Source: Flabesymbios commensalis
Lineage: Eukaryota > Annelida > Polychaeta > Terebellida > Flabelligeridae
Direction: 5' to 3'
Length of the DNA stretch: 64,000 nucleotides
Assembly (NCBI GenBank): GCA_964017125.1
Contig: OZ024907.1
Coordinates: 20,764,187 to 20,828,186, forward strand
Part shown: one piece after another, positions 47,501-59,500 of the stretch
How the letters are laid out: each line of letters opens with the position of its first letter
How positions within the stretch are numbered: the first letter of the stretch is position 1
Program-made: the position numbers and the translations under genes
Notes under the pieces: model-generated
What the model saw: the letters and a program-made list of their open reading frames with translations, nothing else
Database searches by the model: none
Told to the model about the DNA's origin: nothing

Positions 47501-50500
47501 TTGCGCATGTTTACATTAATGACTATTGTATGATTGGTAATGACTTTGTATGAGGACATCATTTCCCAATATCACCCCCAGATATAATACGTTGGCACAC
47601 GTCCGTATGATCATGATGATTAGCATTAATGTGCCTGATACCACGCAGCATTTATAACGTATAGCACGAAAAAACATCATATCAGCAAAATGTTTTAATC
47701 TAAATATCCATACTATGCAGGCATGTTATTATTATTGGGAGGTATATATTATATCTTATATAGTTTTCTCACCAAACTGTCAGATGAGGGGCATGCCGGT
47801 AATAAAATCTACATTAACATCCAGGGGTTTACTTGTTCATAAATTACTTACTACGGTACAGGGCCCGTATTCTCGTACAAGTTACGATATACCGTAGGCT
47901 TCTGATTGGTCGAGATGGCCATCTCGACCAATCAGAAGCCTACGATATATCGTAACTTGTACGAGAATACGGGCTCAGTAGCATAAATTATTACAACATG
48001 TATAGTTCCTTTCACCAAAATTAATTCTAGTTAATTCTAGCTTGCAATAGGTATGATATTGAATATCTTGGCAGTAAAAGGGTTTATTTAAATCTGAACC
48101 ATATCAACCATTGATCAGTTTACCACTTTACCAGCGCTGGTTTACGGTTGAGAAACGTCTTAATATTTGACACAACAATGAACGAATGCTTGGCTAAAAT
48201 GCGGTGTCTGTTGAGTGATCAATGACTGAGAAATCTAATTATCTCAATCTGTGGTATTAAGAGTAAAGCGAGGTTTTGGCTGGTTGTCAGCTTGTTCCGG
48301 TGGACTGATTCAGAGGGGGCTGACATGCCCATCTGAACATCACCCCAGCCTGCCCCGGCCTGCTAGGCGTGAAAAACCTGTCCTGTCCACATCTTTACTG
48401 CCAACATTCTTAACGTCAAACAGCGTGGAACAGAGATTTACATAACGCTTTATATTTATTTGAACTGTTTATTTAATTAACATTCAACATAGATCGGTAC
48501 ATTTAATATATATATCGTAAAACTTATAACTAGTCTCTGTAGCTATCATCTATTGGTGATTGCTACACAGTATTATTGGATGGAATCTTTCTGAAAAACA
48601 CGAAGCTGACTACGATAATGATTCTATGTTTAGCATTTTCGCACATGCTTAAATTGACTAAGGTTTCTAAGTAATGATCTCCAGTAATAAAGGGCTTAAA
48701 CGAGCAGGTCATTCATTATTAATGCTCTCGTGAGCTTAAGACAGTGAAATTGTCCGACATAACAACATAAGTTGGTGGTTGGCTTCTTAGAAATGTGAAA
48801 TTCAATTTGTGTCAGATTAAAACGTGACTGACTGAAAGTGCTGGGCGTCAGTGCATTGTGTACGTACATGGCTGGGTGGCTGGCAGGGGTCAATGAACAC
48901 CAATAGGACAGTACCGTAACGGGCGCAAGTAAATCACACGATAAATGTACGGTAAGGGCAGTTACGAGTCTACCTGTCTCACAAGTACAAACACTGGTAG
49001 GCGCCCATGGCAAAATATGACACCCATCCCTAGAAAATAATGTGATTAAATGGATATGTTTATAATTTACATGTGTAGGAGAATACGAGAGCTATTGGTG
49101 TTAATGAAAGTGTTCATTCTGTTTTAGTCTGACATGTGACAATATGTAAATACTGTCCAGTTGTGACTACATTCAGACGATGATACATGGCACACTGGAG
49201 TGTGACAAGCGTCAACTCCCAGTAAGTGTGTATATACACAAGGCCCGCCACACAATGGCTGTAAGGGGCGGGGACTCACATACAGCAGTCAACGTATTAA
49301 GGGCAGACCCAGAAACAGACAAACAGAAAATAAGGGGGGAGGGGGTGCGGTGCTGGATTCCTAGGAAAAGCAGTCAGCCCTTAATCGTTTTATATTGAAT
49401 CACACACTATGGCTTTTTCCTTTAATAAAATAATGCATTTAAATAATTAAAATAATCAAGATTAAAATGTGTGGGGACGTGCATCATATATAGCCAAATG
49501 GCTTTAAAGTACAAAAACATTAATTTGAAAGCTGGATGAAATCAAATGATGAATGATTTTCTTACTCGGCATTTTAGGACGGAGAAAAATAACGTTAAAT
49601 ATGAAATGACGTTTAATTCTTCCACTTGGATATCAAAGGGTGTATCTGCCAGTGGCAGATACGCCCTTTCATATCCAAGGGGAAGAATTGGTGTTCACAT
49701 TTCGTAGGGGTATCGCACAGACATCTGGTGGATGACCATTTAGACATTGCAGATGTGTAAAGGTTAACCTGAATGTGAGGTATATCTATGACACAGATTG
49801 TCACGCTCAGATTACGATAGAGTGAAAACATCAGATAAAGAAAAGGGATTTGTGTGATGAATACACGAGGTAAGACATGGAGAAGACGGGGACAGGGGGG
49901 TAGTTTGTATCGGGGGCGTCTACTGAGGAGAAAGAGAGCGTTCACCTGGAAAGATACCTATCATCCATCTTGTATGAACGCTTAACAAACCCCCACAGTC
50001 ACATTATACTATTAGACATGTTCACTCACTGTGAAACAATCTCAACTAAATCTGAAGATATTACAGACAAAACGGCGCCACAGCGTGTGAATGAATAATT
50101 TCGCCACATTTGACAAACTTTTACAAAGTACACATGCCGAGAGACATTTACTTCTGCATCAAAACAAAATAAGGCGAATGAAATGTTATATCAAATAATC
50201 AACAGTCTAAACATGTAATTCACGTGAATAAATAAAAGTAAAAAGTGGATAATTGACAATTCCTTTCATCACTTCAGTCTCAATTCAATTAGATGCATCT
50301 AGAATAATCAAGTATATTTTTTGGCCCAATATCATCACATAATTAAACTCTCCAAGAGTTTGCACTGACTGTCAGTGAATACTTGAAGGTTTACCAGCAC
50401 TCTGTGCGCTAGAAACATTGAGTAAGGCGACTGACTCTTAATTTTCACCCACTCGAGGTGGTGTCTCGCTAACGCGATCCACAACCTCAAGTGGTTGAAA

Positions 50501-53500
50501 ATTACTGGTGTAGGCCTACATGGGATTTATTCAAACGTCCACCAGGATCACATTGGTCGCTCCGTTTGCGGAATACTCAATGGAGAATGGTGAAGCCAGC
50601 AACCATGTGATTATGCAGTGTGCCCGTGTGCTTAATAGACACGTGTGTATGCATGGTACACCATGTGTAAATGTGATTATCTGCCTGAAATAACACAACC
50701 CCAGAGTTGTCAGGTGACAATCACCTGTATGAATCACTAAATGCCAACATGACGCCCAAATAACATAACATCCAGATCTTTCTCTACAGTACATGTTTAC
50801 TCTCAGAAAAATAATGTAATTTAGGCTGACGAGTTCCCCTAATTGTTTTGTATAATATACAAATCTAGTATAGTACTTATACTATATATATAGATCTACG
50901 AGGACTCAGCAGCATAGTATAGGCCTATACAAAAGAGATTGAATGAATTAAAGTCATACAATTTTTTCGGATTAAAAGTGACAAATCTTACATAGACCTC
51001 CACTTAGAATCAAACAATAGTATTTGGTATTTGTAAATTAACCAATACATCACCCACTTAATGCTCGAAGGACGATACCTATTTGAAACTTAGAAAATAT
51101 CTATTACAACAAGGATTGTAATCTAGTGAGGCTCGTGCTCCAACATAAATATAATGCAAAGCTTAGGAGCTGTTTATAAATAGGGGGTCAAAAGAGAGAG
51201 TCAGAGAGAAATGGTGGCGGAGGCCAGGTGAGCAACTCCACATCTGTGAGCGTTTATATCACACACGCAGGTGATTTCCCAGCGTTGTTTTGCTGCCGGG
51301 CCAACGTCGCAGACGTTGGCCCGGCAGCAAAACAACGCTGGGCCTTGTCCTATCCCAATAAATATCAAACAGCTGTATGTGTGGGTGTATACTGCATGAG
51401 ATACTGTGTTTGTGTGGTGACGTGAGCGTTGTCATCAGAGGAGGTGGAGGGGATGCTGGTTGGAATGGCTAGATCCGGAGTCAACTTGTTAGGCCTTGTC
51501 CCAGGAAGCTGTTCATTACAGCGGCTGACAGGAGGATGCCCTGCGATGGCTGGCCACTGGAAACCTCCACCAGAGGTAACACGCCATCACAGCAGTCTAC
51601 ACAAATACCTACACTCTGAAGGCCCCCTTAACCAATTACTGGCATTAAACTGGCTCCATTATTGTTAGATGATACACAGGGCTAACTACTATAGATATGA
51701 TTATTAGATGGCTCAATCTTGTCCAAGGAAAGTGTGTTTAAGGTGATACAAGTCAATGTTACTGTCAATAAAATAATCCAGTTAAAATGAAAATAAACGC
51801 ACAGAAATTTCTTAAAGATAATTAAAATGTTCATGAAGTAAAGAAGTGAAGAAGGATTAGGATGTCACTTTGAAAGGTATTTGGACACAAATTAAATGAA
51901 GGAGACACGTAAAGTGTCTAGAATAGTAGCAAAAATAAAGTTGGCTATTAAATATTTGAATCACATTCATATCAACATGGTCAAATATATGACTGATAGA
52001 AATACATGTACACTGAGCAGACGTTATACAGATCGAAGAGAGCACATATAATTATACCATAACGATAAAACGTGAATATTAAATAATAGCCCGTTGGATA
52101 ACTATTTATGACTGGGCAGGAAGTGCCATAAGGGCAGAAATGTGCCACCTCAATCTTTGGCAGACCTCACCAGGCAAACAAGAACATTGAACCAATGCTG
52201 GTGTGATGTTGATACACTGTCTTCGACGTTGGCCCAACATCACACCAACAGTGATTCAATGTTTCGTGTTTGCTGTAAATGCGCCGTCTAGCGGCGGTTG
52301 ATGTCATCTCCGGCAGTTCAGCTTCGGCCAGAATAATACCACTAAGTTATGACTTCCGCTAACGTCAACAATGACGAAACAGGGGACAACAGGGGACGAG
52401 AAAAACATGGTTTTTTATCTTGTCAAAGTGTATTTGCTTTCAGATAATAATGAATAATAGTTGCTTTCCTAATTTAATTGTTGATGGAATAGAACACATA
52501 ACATGTTTCAGATTTCATATATTTCTACAATATGTTTACTATATGACTGCACATTATTGTTCTGATTACTTATTGTGATTAACTGGGTAATACTCATTAT
52601 ATCGTTATAACAATTATGTCATTATTTATTTTCAATCCTTTGATGATGAATTTAATTTGTAAACTCAAATATAAAAAATATTAGCAATCTGGCTTGACGC
52701 ATTAGCAAATCTAAACCAATAAACATTAACCCAATGTTTCTGAATGGGGCCATGTTTTGAAATAGATTCATAAAAATGTAAGTATTTACAAGGAAGTAAT
52801 TCCCAGCATTTTCGGGGCATCATTGAAAAATATTACAAACCAGTGCATCACAGATAGTCATCTAAGTATTAGGAGTTGTATCTGCCACTTTAACAAGTGG
52901 CAGATACCACTCTTTAATACTTAGATGAGGAGATGCTATGTTTAGGCGTACATACCGCGGGGACTAGTAGGCGTTTCACTTCATCCACAGCTCTGGATAG
53001 CTTCATGAGACCTCGGTTCTTCGTGTCTTCTACTGTGATGAGTACGTGTAAGTCTTCCTTCAGGTGCTCCCAGTTAGGTTTACCTCTGTTCATCTCTTCC
53101 TACAAACACACCAAACATTGATGACCCATTAATTGTTCATTTTATGCGGATTTGTAGCTTGAACTGCTGAAACACCTCCCATCTTGAGTCATGTAAAATC
53201 ATTAATTATTAATAATCTAAAAAAAACTGCTATAAAAAAAAAAAAAATTTACTACAGCTATTTCTCCTTGGTGCAAAAGTTTAAAAATGGGGTCATGGCA
53301 GCGAGATACACAATTTTCATACTAGTGTTTGACGCCAAAAGATTACGTGTTATTCCTTTAAACCAGTACCTATGCTGGGTAAGGGCATTTCAAAGGCAAG
53401 ATCTCGTTTTACCAAACAGCGTCGGGTAGAGTGTTCTCTTTGTATCTCATAATGCGTACAGTAGCTTAAACTCTTTGTGAAACTAGTTTGACTAAACCAT

Positions 53501-56500
53501 CCCGTTTTTATCGCGCTACCCGAGAAGATCATTAAATCAGATTGGTACACAGCGGGTTTTAAATCATCGCCATCTCTTATCGATTCACTGATGACCGCAC
53601 GATAAGAAATGATTGAAGACAGAACAGTCATCCTAGATAAATATAGCGCCAAACTTTAACGATCCGTCCTAATTCTGGCTCAATATAAAACCATTCTGCG
53701 CAACAGAGATTCTTAGTGTGATGGATGAGGTGACTGTAGAAAAACCAGTCAGATTCGTTGGCTGGTTTACTTCTCTAAAGCTGATCCCCCTTGTATCTGA
53801 ACTAAAAAGAGAAATGTTAACCCTTTAAGCACTAGGTACGATTATTGTCATTTTTAATCAGTTTTATTAGCTGATTAAAATCACTGTTATCATGGTTATC
53901 ATGGAGAGAAGTGAGTGCTTCAAAATCAAGATTTGCAATGTTTAGTTTAGTTATTTTCAATCACTTAAAGTTGTGGGTCGCGGTGAAAATTTGAATTTTA
54001 TAAGATAAGTTAGCGGTTAAGTTACACCCGTCACCATCTATGTGGACTGTAGCTTAAATCTCGCTTACATCTCATAAATAATATTGACAATATATATTTC
54101 ATCATTAAAAAGAATTCCTAACGTTTGAAAGGTTACCACCATTGGGAAAATGTAAGGCAATACAGACGTTGTTTATCACACATCAAGAAAAAGCCTGTGC
54201 TAGATTTACTCAAGTTACATTATATTATCTTCTTTAGGAAAGACACCCAAAAGAAGTAGGCCAATTAGCCCAACAAATCAACATGAAAAAACACATTATG
54301 CGAGGATAAATGTGTAGCATATCTTGATATGGTAGACAGTATGAGTTATCTCTTTTAAAAATATGTACACGTCAATTTGTAGGTAGGCCTATGTATACAT
54401 ACATAATTTTATATACATGTATATACACTCATTGGATGGACTAATCACTTGGGAGTCGATGGCTGTAAATTTCTGAAGAGATCTTGAGATAATCAAATTT
54501 GTGAAAGGACGTGTGCGTTCGCTTAATTTATCTCCATTTAAACATACATGTATTAAAAGGTTTTCTGCGATTATCTCACAAAAATAGAATTCACCAAAAT
54601 TGAATAACCATAGCCAGATTACTCAAGCCAAGCATTAACGGCAGCAGAGACTGGGGCAGATACGTCCCTTTAATACCCCAGTTTAGTTGCCACATATTCT
54701 TATTAGAACAAAAGAGTTACACTGGGCTGGTTGTCACCCATATGTTGACCTTGTTGGATGCCTGGAGGCAGTGAGAGATGATAAGAAAACCGCCCTACAC
54801 CATCACTGGCCAGTAAACAACATAAGCTGGGACAGGCCAGCGTCGTCGACGGCGGATCAACATTGAAACGACATTGACTCGACGTCTTTTGTTTGCGGAG
54901 TGAGCAGATGCCACAAGTCAAGCTAGTGTTTCACTTACTGTATCAAGAACTCTGACTGTATCAACTGCATTCACGCTGTATATATCGTAATACACCACGT
55001 TATCTGATTTGTCAACATATCGACATATAGAGTGTAGTATCTGCCACTTAAATGAGTGCCATTTACTACACTCTGACTTTCAGGTGACAATAAATGCATA
55101 GCCTTTTTTCTTCAAGAAAAAGCAAAACATTCAGATCCATGTGAATGTTACATTGCAATTTCTAAAAGAAACAGAATTAAATAAGCAATATGTTATTGGA
55201 TATTATAAAAGAAAAATAATAAATCAACCACAGAGAAACCTTTTAGAATTGGGGAAACTTGTAAAATATACATCTGACAAATAAATGTACTACAAAACAG
55301 CATGTCTGTGTTGCCACCTACCAGACCATGGCGACACACAATCGAGAGGCAACACCCAGTGACGGATCAATCTGGCAGATCGAGGTTTCTGTGGCTGGCT
55401 TGGAAACGATTTCTATTCATGTATTTGCTCGACCCCAATTGGTGGCATTCAAAATGCATTTACACATTGGAATAGCCACAAATATACCCCAGAAACCAGT
55501 GTGTAGTATGTGTCAGTCATTGGAGTGTCACATACGACATTCTGGCCGCTAGGGGTTGAAATATATTTACTGAAAAGTGTGCCTAGCCTCGATTTACCGA
55601 CTGTGACGTCGGCCTCGCGCTGATGGGGTTAAACAGATGTCAATGTCTCTGTCTCATACATTGTAGCTTGCCCCGCAAAATATTTGGGAATGTCACTTTA
55701 CAAACTGACGATTAATTAGTCTCAAAAGATTTCATATCGTAGGAAAAATTCAACACCTTTCAGTGAAGTAGTAATCACTACGATTTGAAGGAGATGTTGA
55801 TTTGGCTTTACAGTTTCTGTAATCCTCATCTAGGTTTCTCTGTGGTGGTGGTGAGTGAGTGAGTTGTGGGTTTTGTCTTACCATGCTTACCTTTTTGCGG
55901 TCCCTCATCGATCCCTTGCCTCTCACCATGATTTTACATCCTGTGTCTTGTTCTAAACTTTTCGCCGTCATTCCGCGGGGACCTAATATTCGACCGACAA
56001 AGTTGAACTGCAAACACAGAGAAAAATAAAACAAATTTATTGGAAGTTTTCGTCAATTTTATGTAGGAATTTTGTCATTATTATAACATGTACAAACAAT
56101 CTATTTAAATGTCAATGGAGAGCAATCACAGAATACGCGCCACGTCCAGTTACGCATGGCACGATACGTTAACACTTCAAATACTACAGTCTAGTCGCTA
56201 TGCTGTATTGATTATTGCACAGTAGTTATTTTGACATCAGCTCAGCTCAGATCTGGCTACGACGTACCCAGATCTGAGCTGATGTCAAAATAACTGTGTT
56301 GTCCTTAATAGTGTATAGAAGCCATTTTGTACGCGCTGTAATCGTAATTTTAAGGAAAACTAAATCTGGTGCAAAATGAAAACTATTTAGATGTGAAATA
56401 ATCTGTGTCACTTCGCGTCACCAGCAAGTAAAGGGTTAATAACAGGTTAGTAAGACATGGAATGCTTTCACTGATCAGTGACGCCAGTGATAGATAATGA

Positions 56501-59500
56501 CAGAGATTTGCAGCTAGAAGTTTTCTTACCGGTCTCGTTACGAGCAGTTCTCACTGACATCACACGCAACCGGAAGTAGAATAGCGTGCGATATATAATA
56601 GAGATTCCCTAACTAGCATTGTCCATGTCTGGAAGAGAGAGCACGAGAAAATAGATACCAGTAGTAGATAATCCCCCTCCCCCCTGTAAACCTGATATAA
56701 CAGAATCTTGAAGACAAATAGGAATACTGATTACGTCACAAGCACAATAACAGGTGTCGTGACAATCTCCAGGAATTCTTGAGATTTGAACAGTTAGGAG
56801 CACTGTACACGGGGTCACCGACAGATTACCTTTGAACATGTTCAAGAAACCGCATTCAGTTTTAACAGTAGTTCACCGTCTGCTCAGATGTTACTTCTGA
56901 ATTGTTTGACAGGGAAATTGTCAGAGAATACTTACAAACGCACATTTTTAAATGATTCTCTGATACCACGAAAAAAAGATGTTTTATGTTATTTTCAGCG
57001 CTGATGTGTAATTTAATGTCGGTCTACAGTCTGCAACGCTGGTCCAACATTTACCCAGTATAGGATGACCGTGACATGTGAATGGTCAGCGACAGATGAT
57101 TCACCACTATTGGTTAATGTTAGTGTCCATTCTGTGTAACCCTTCACATTTTACACAGATGTAATGTGACAGGCTAGATGGAGAAAGATGTGAGCAGAGA
57201 GACAGGCTGTACCCCCGAGCAGAGAGACAGGCTGTACCCCCGAGCACTCCAGGATTCGGAAGCCGACACAAGACGATTATTATAACCACTGGTGGAGTGG
57301 ACAGCAACAAGTGAGTGAGTGAGTGAGTGAGTGAGTGAGTGAGTGAGTGAGTGAGTGAGTGAGTGAGTGAGTGAGTGAGTGAGTGAGTGAGTGAGTGAGT
57401 GAGTGAGTGAGTGAGTGAGTGAGTGAGTGAGTGAGTGAGTGAGTGAGTGAGTGAGTGAGTGAGGTTAGGACCTGACGGTGACTATCCAGCACAGATGTGT
57501 TATTCATCCCAAGATAAATAGTAACCACGCCTGGCGTTAAAGCAGTCCTCACTCCTCACATTCCAGTAAACCTCAAAGGGACGCCGATATTAAACAATGG
57601 ACAGTTGCTGCATTTCTGAGTTTTACGACATATGGCTTGCAGCGATGTACGCAGTCACACTGTCCTGCACATAACATTTTATATGCACTGCCTTACATAT
57701 AACGTTTACACGATACCTCGTATTGATAAAAAAAAACGATATAGAAAAATACATATAAATCAAATAAGGTACAAAAAAGATCTAGGTGTTTTGTTGTGGA
57801 ATATCACTGTGTTGTGAGTCATGATTTCATGAGGATGAGACGAGATTTTAAATTTAGCCTTCATGAGGATGAGACGAGATTTTAAATTTAGACTTTCTAC
57901 AACATCAGCAAAAATACATTTACATGCATCATTTATGAAAAAATGGAAGAAAATATATCCTTTCCTTAGTTCAAATCATCGAAGTAAACATTGAACAGTG
58001 AAATTTGTTCTCATATGCTTTATATTTCACTTCAGCCACTTTTAAATGACCATGATAACATACATCTGAGTTAACAGGTGTAGAGTATTCATGCCAGATG
58101 TTGAGTGTGAGGTAAGAGGCTGGTTGTAGTGTTCTGAGGAACAAGAGCTCACTGAGGAAGTACTTCTCACTAAAAGGGTCACACGCTGGGTTTGACAGCT
58201 TGACAAGCTCACGTGAAAACAAGACCAGAGTCCTTAACCCGCCAAGCCACAATCACCTGACTGGCAGCAACTTTTGGTATGAAATTATAAATTATTTCTA
58301 CAGAATTCATGGTCGTGATAGCCAATGGGTCAAAATGTGTGTTAATGTGTGGTAATTTCTGTAATTATTATAAATGAAATAGCGAGATAAAATTTACCTG
58401 TCGCTAACACTCCTCCCAACAGCAGTGACTAATTACTGTATGGAATAAAATCATTACACAAATAACTTAGAAGATAGTAAGTCGCATATTTCAATATTGA
58501 ATGTAATTATTTCAATGAAAGGAGTTTTTCTTCTAAAAATTGTGACGGTTACCATTGAAAACCCCGTTCTTAGTTGAGACGACGCCTGGTAGCCACCTTT
58601 TGTAATATGACCAATGGTAGTTACAACAGCTCAAGGTAAACGACACAAGGTTGGTTAAATGTTGGGCCAAGGCTCTTAGCATTGGTCCAGCATCGTGTCA
58701 ACGTCAGACGTGTTGTCTCATTGTTCGGCTTCTACCTGAATCTGTGCGAGATTCATGTGCGTTTGTCAAAAATAAGAAGCTAATATCGGGCTTCGCCTTT
58801 CCGCAAAAATCGATTATCATCCATTCTCCTCCCTAGGATCACTGTCTGACATACAGCTGTACATAATCCAGTGATTATATGGACAAATTGTCAGTTACGA
58901 TGACAAAAAAGATATACAGTTCTAATAATATTTGTATGTAAAGTGTATGAAAAAGGAATGTCAGTTTTTTCTTCGACTGTTTGATGTGTATGATAACCAA
59001 TTAATATAGAATCAAACAACCATACACAGGAAGCCCGATGATGTGATCTAGTGTTGGTTTAATGTTGGAACATCGTCTGCAACGCTGATCCAGCATTAAA
59101 TAAACACAGGGTAAAATGTCATGTACATTGCTGCGTATCAGTGCAAGGAATATTCCTTGATCAGTGTTGGAAGAAGGATCACTTGGCGTTGACATTAATA
59201 CATTACTTGGCGCTGACATCACATTAATACTAGATCTAGAATACATGACCCGCTCAACAAACTAGTCTCACAGAATACAGACATAAAAAGCTAAATCAAT
59301 TAACAGCTCCCAATTTATTGACCTAATTGCTATTGATCAATCTCTCCATGACAATAACCAAAGCTGTAAAATACCACGTCTTTGACGCATCGACTTGTGG
59401 ATCAGTGATTCTCGTGTCAGAGGCTGAAATAACATGATCACTTGGAAGAATTAGATAGAAGTGTATTATAGAAGCTGCAGAGTCAGCTTTAAACAACAAT

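Larger units (their letters stand above)
40749..52955 (-). other. qki 12.2-kb intron
   Basis: No other gene seen. It is rich in palindromes and MITEs (listed separately), and holds two CTCF-like words at 41183 and 41239. Open frames here on the plus strand (for example 47066-47392) have no recognisable domain. Confidence 0.6.
53100..55890 (-). other. qki intron
   Basis: No other gene seen. It contains an AACCCTTT-type element (53818-54018), a half hairpin at 54650-54686, a MITE (54818-54903) and a hairpin at 55029-55074. Confidence 0.6.

Noticed and set aside
57280-57552. Open frame of repeated Ser-Leu-Thr-His
   Set aside because: It is the translation of a TGAG microsatellite and has no other coding signal.
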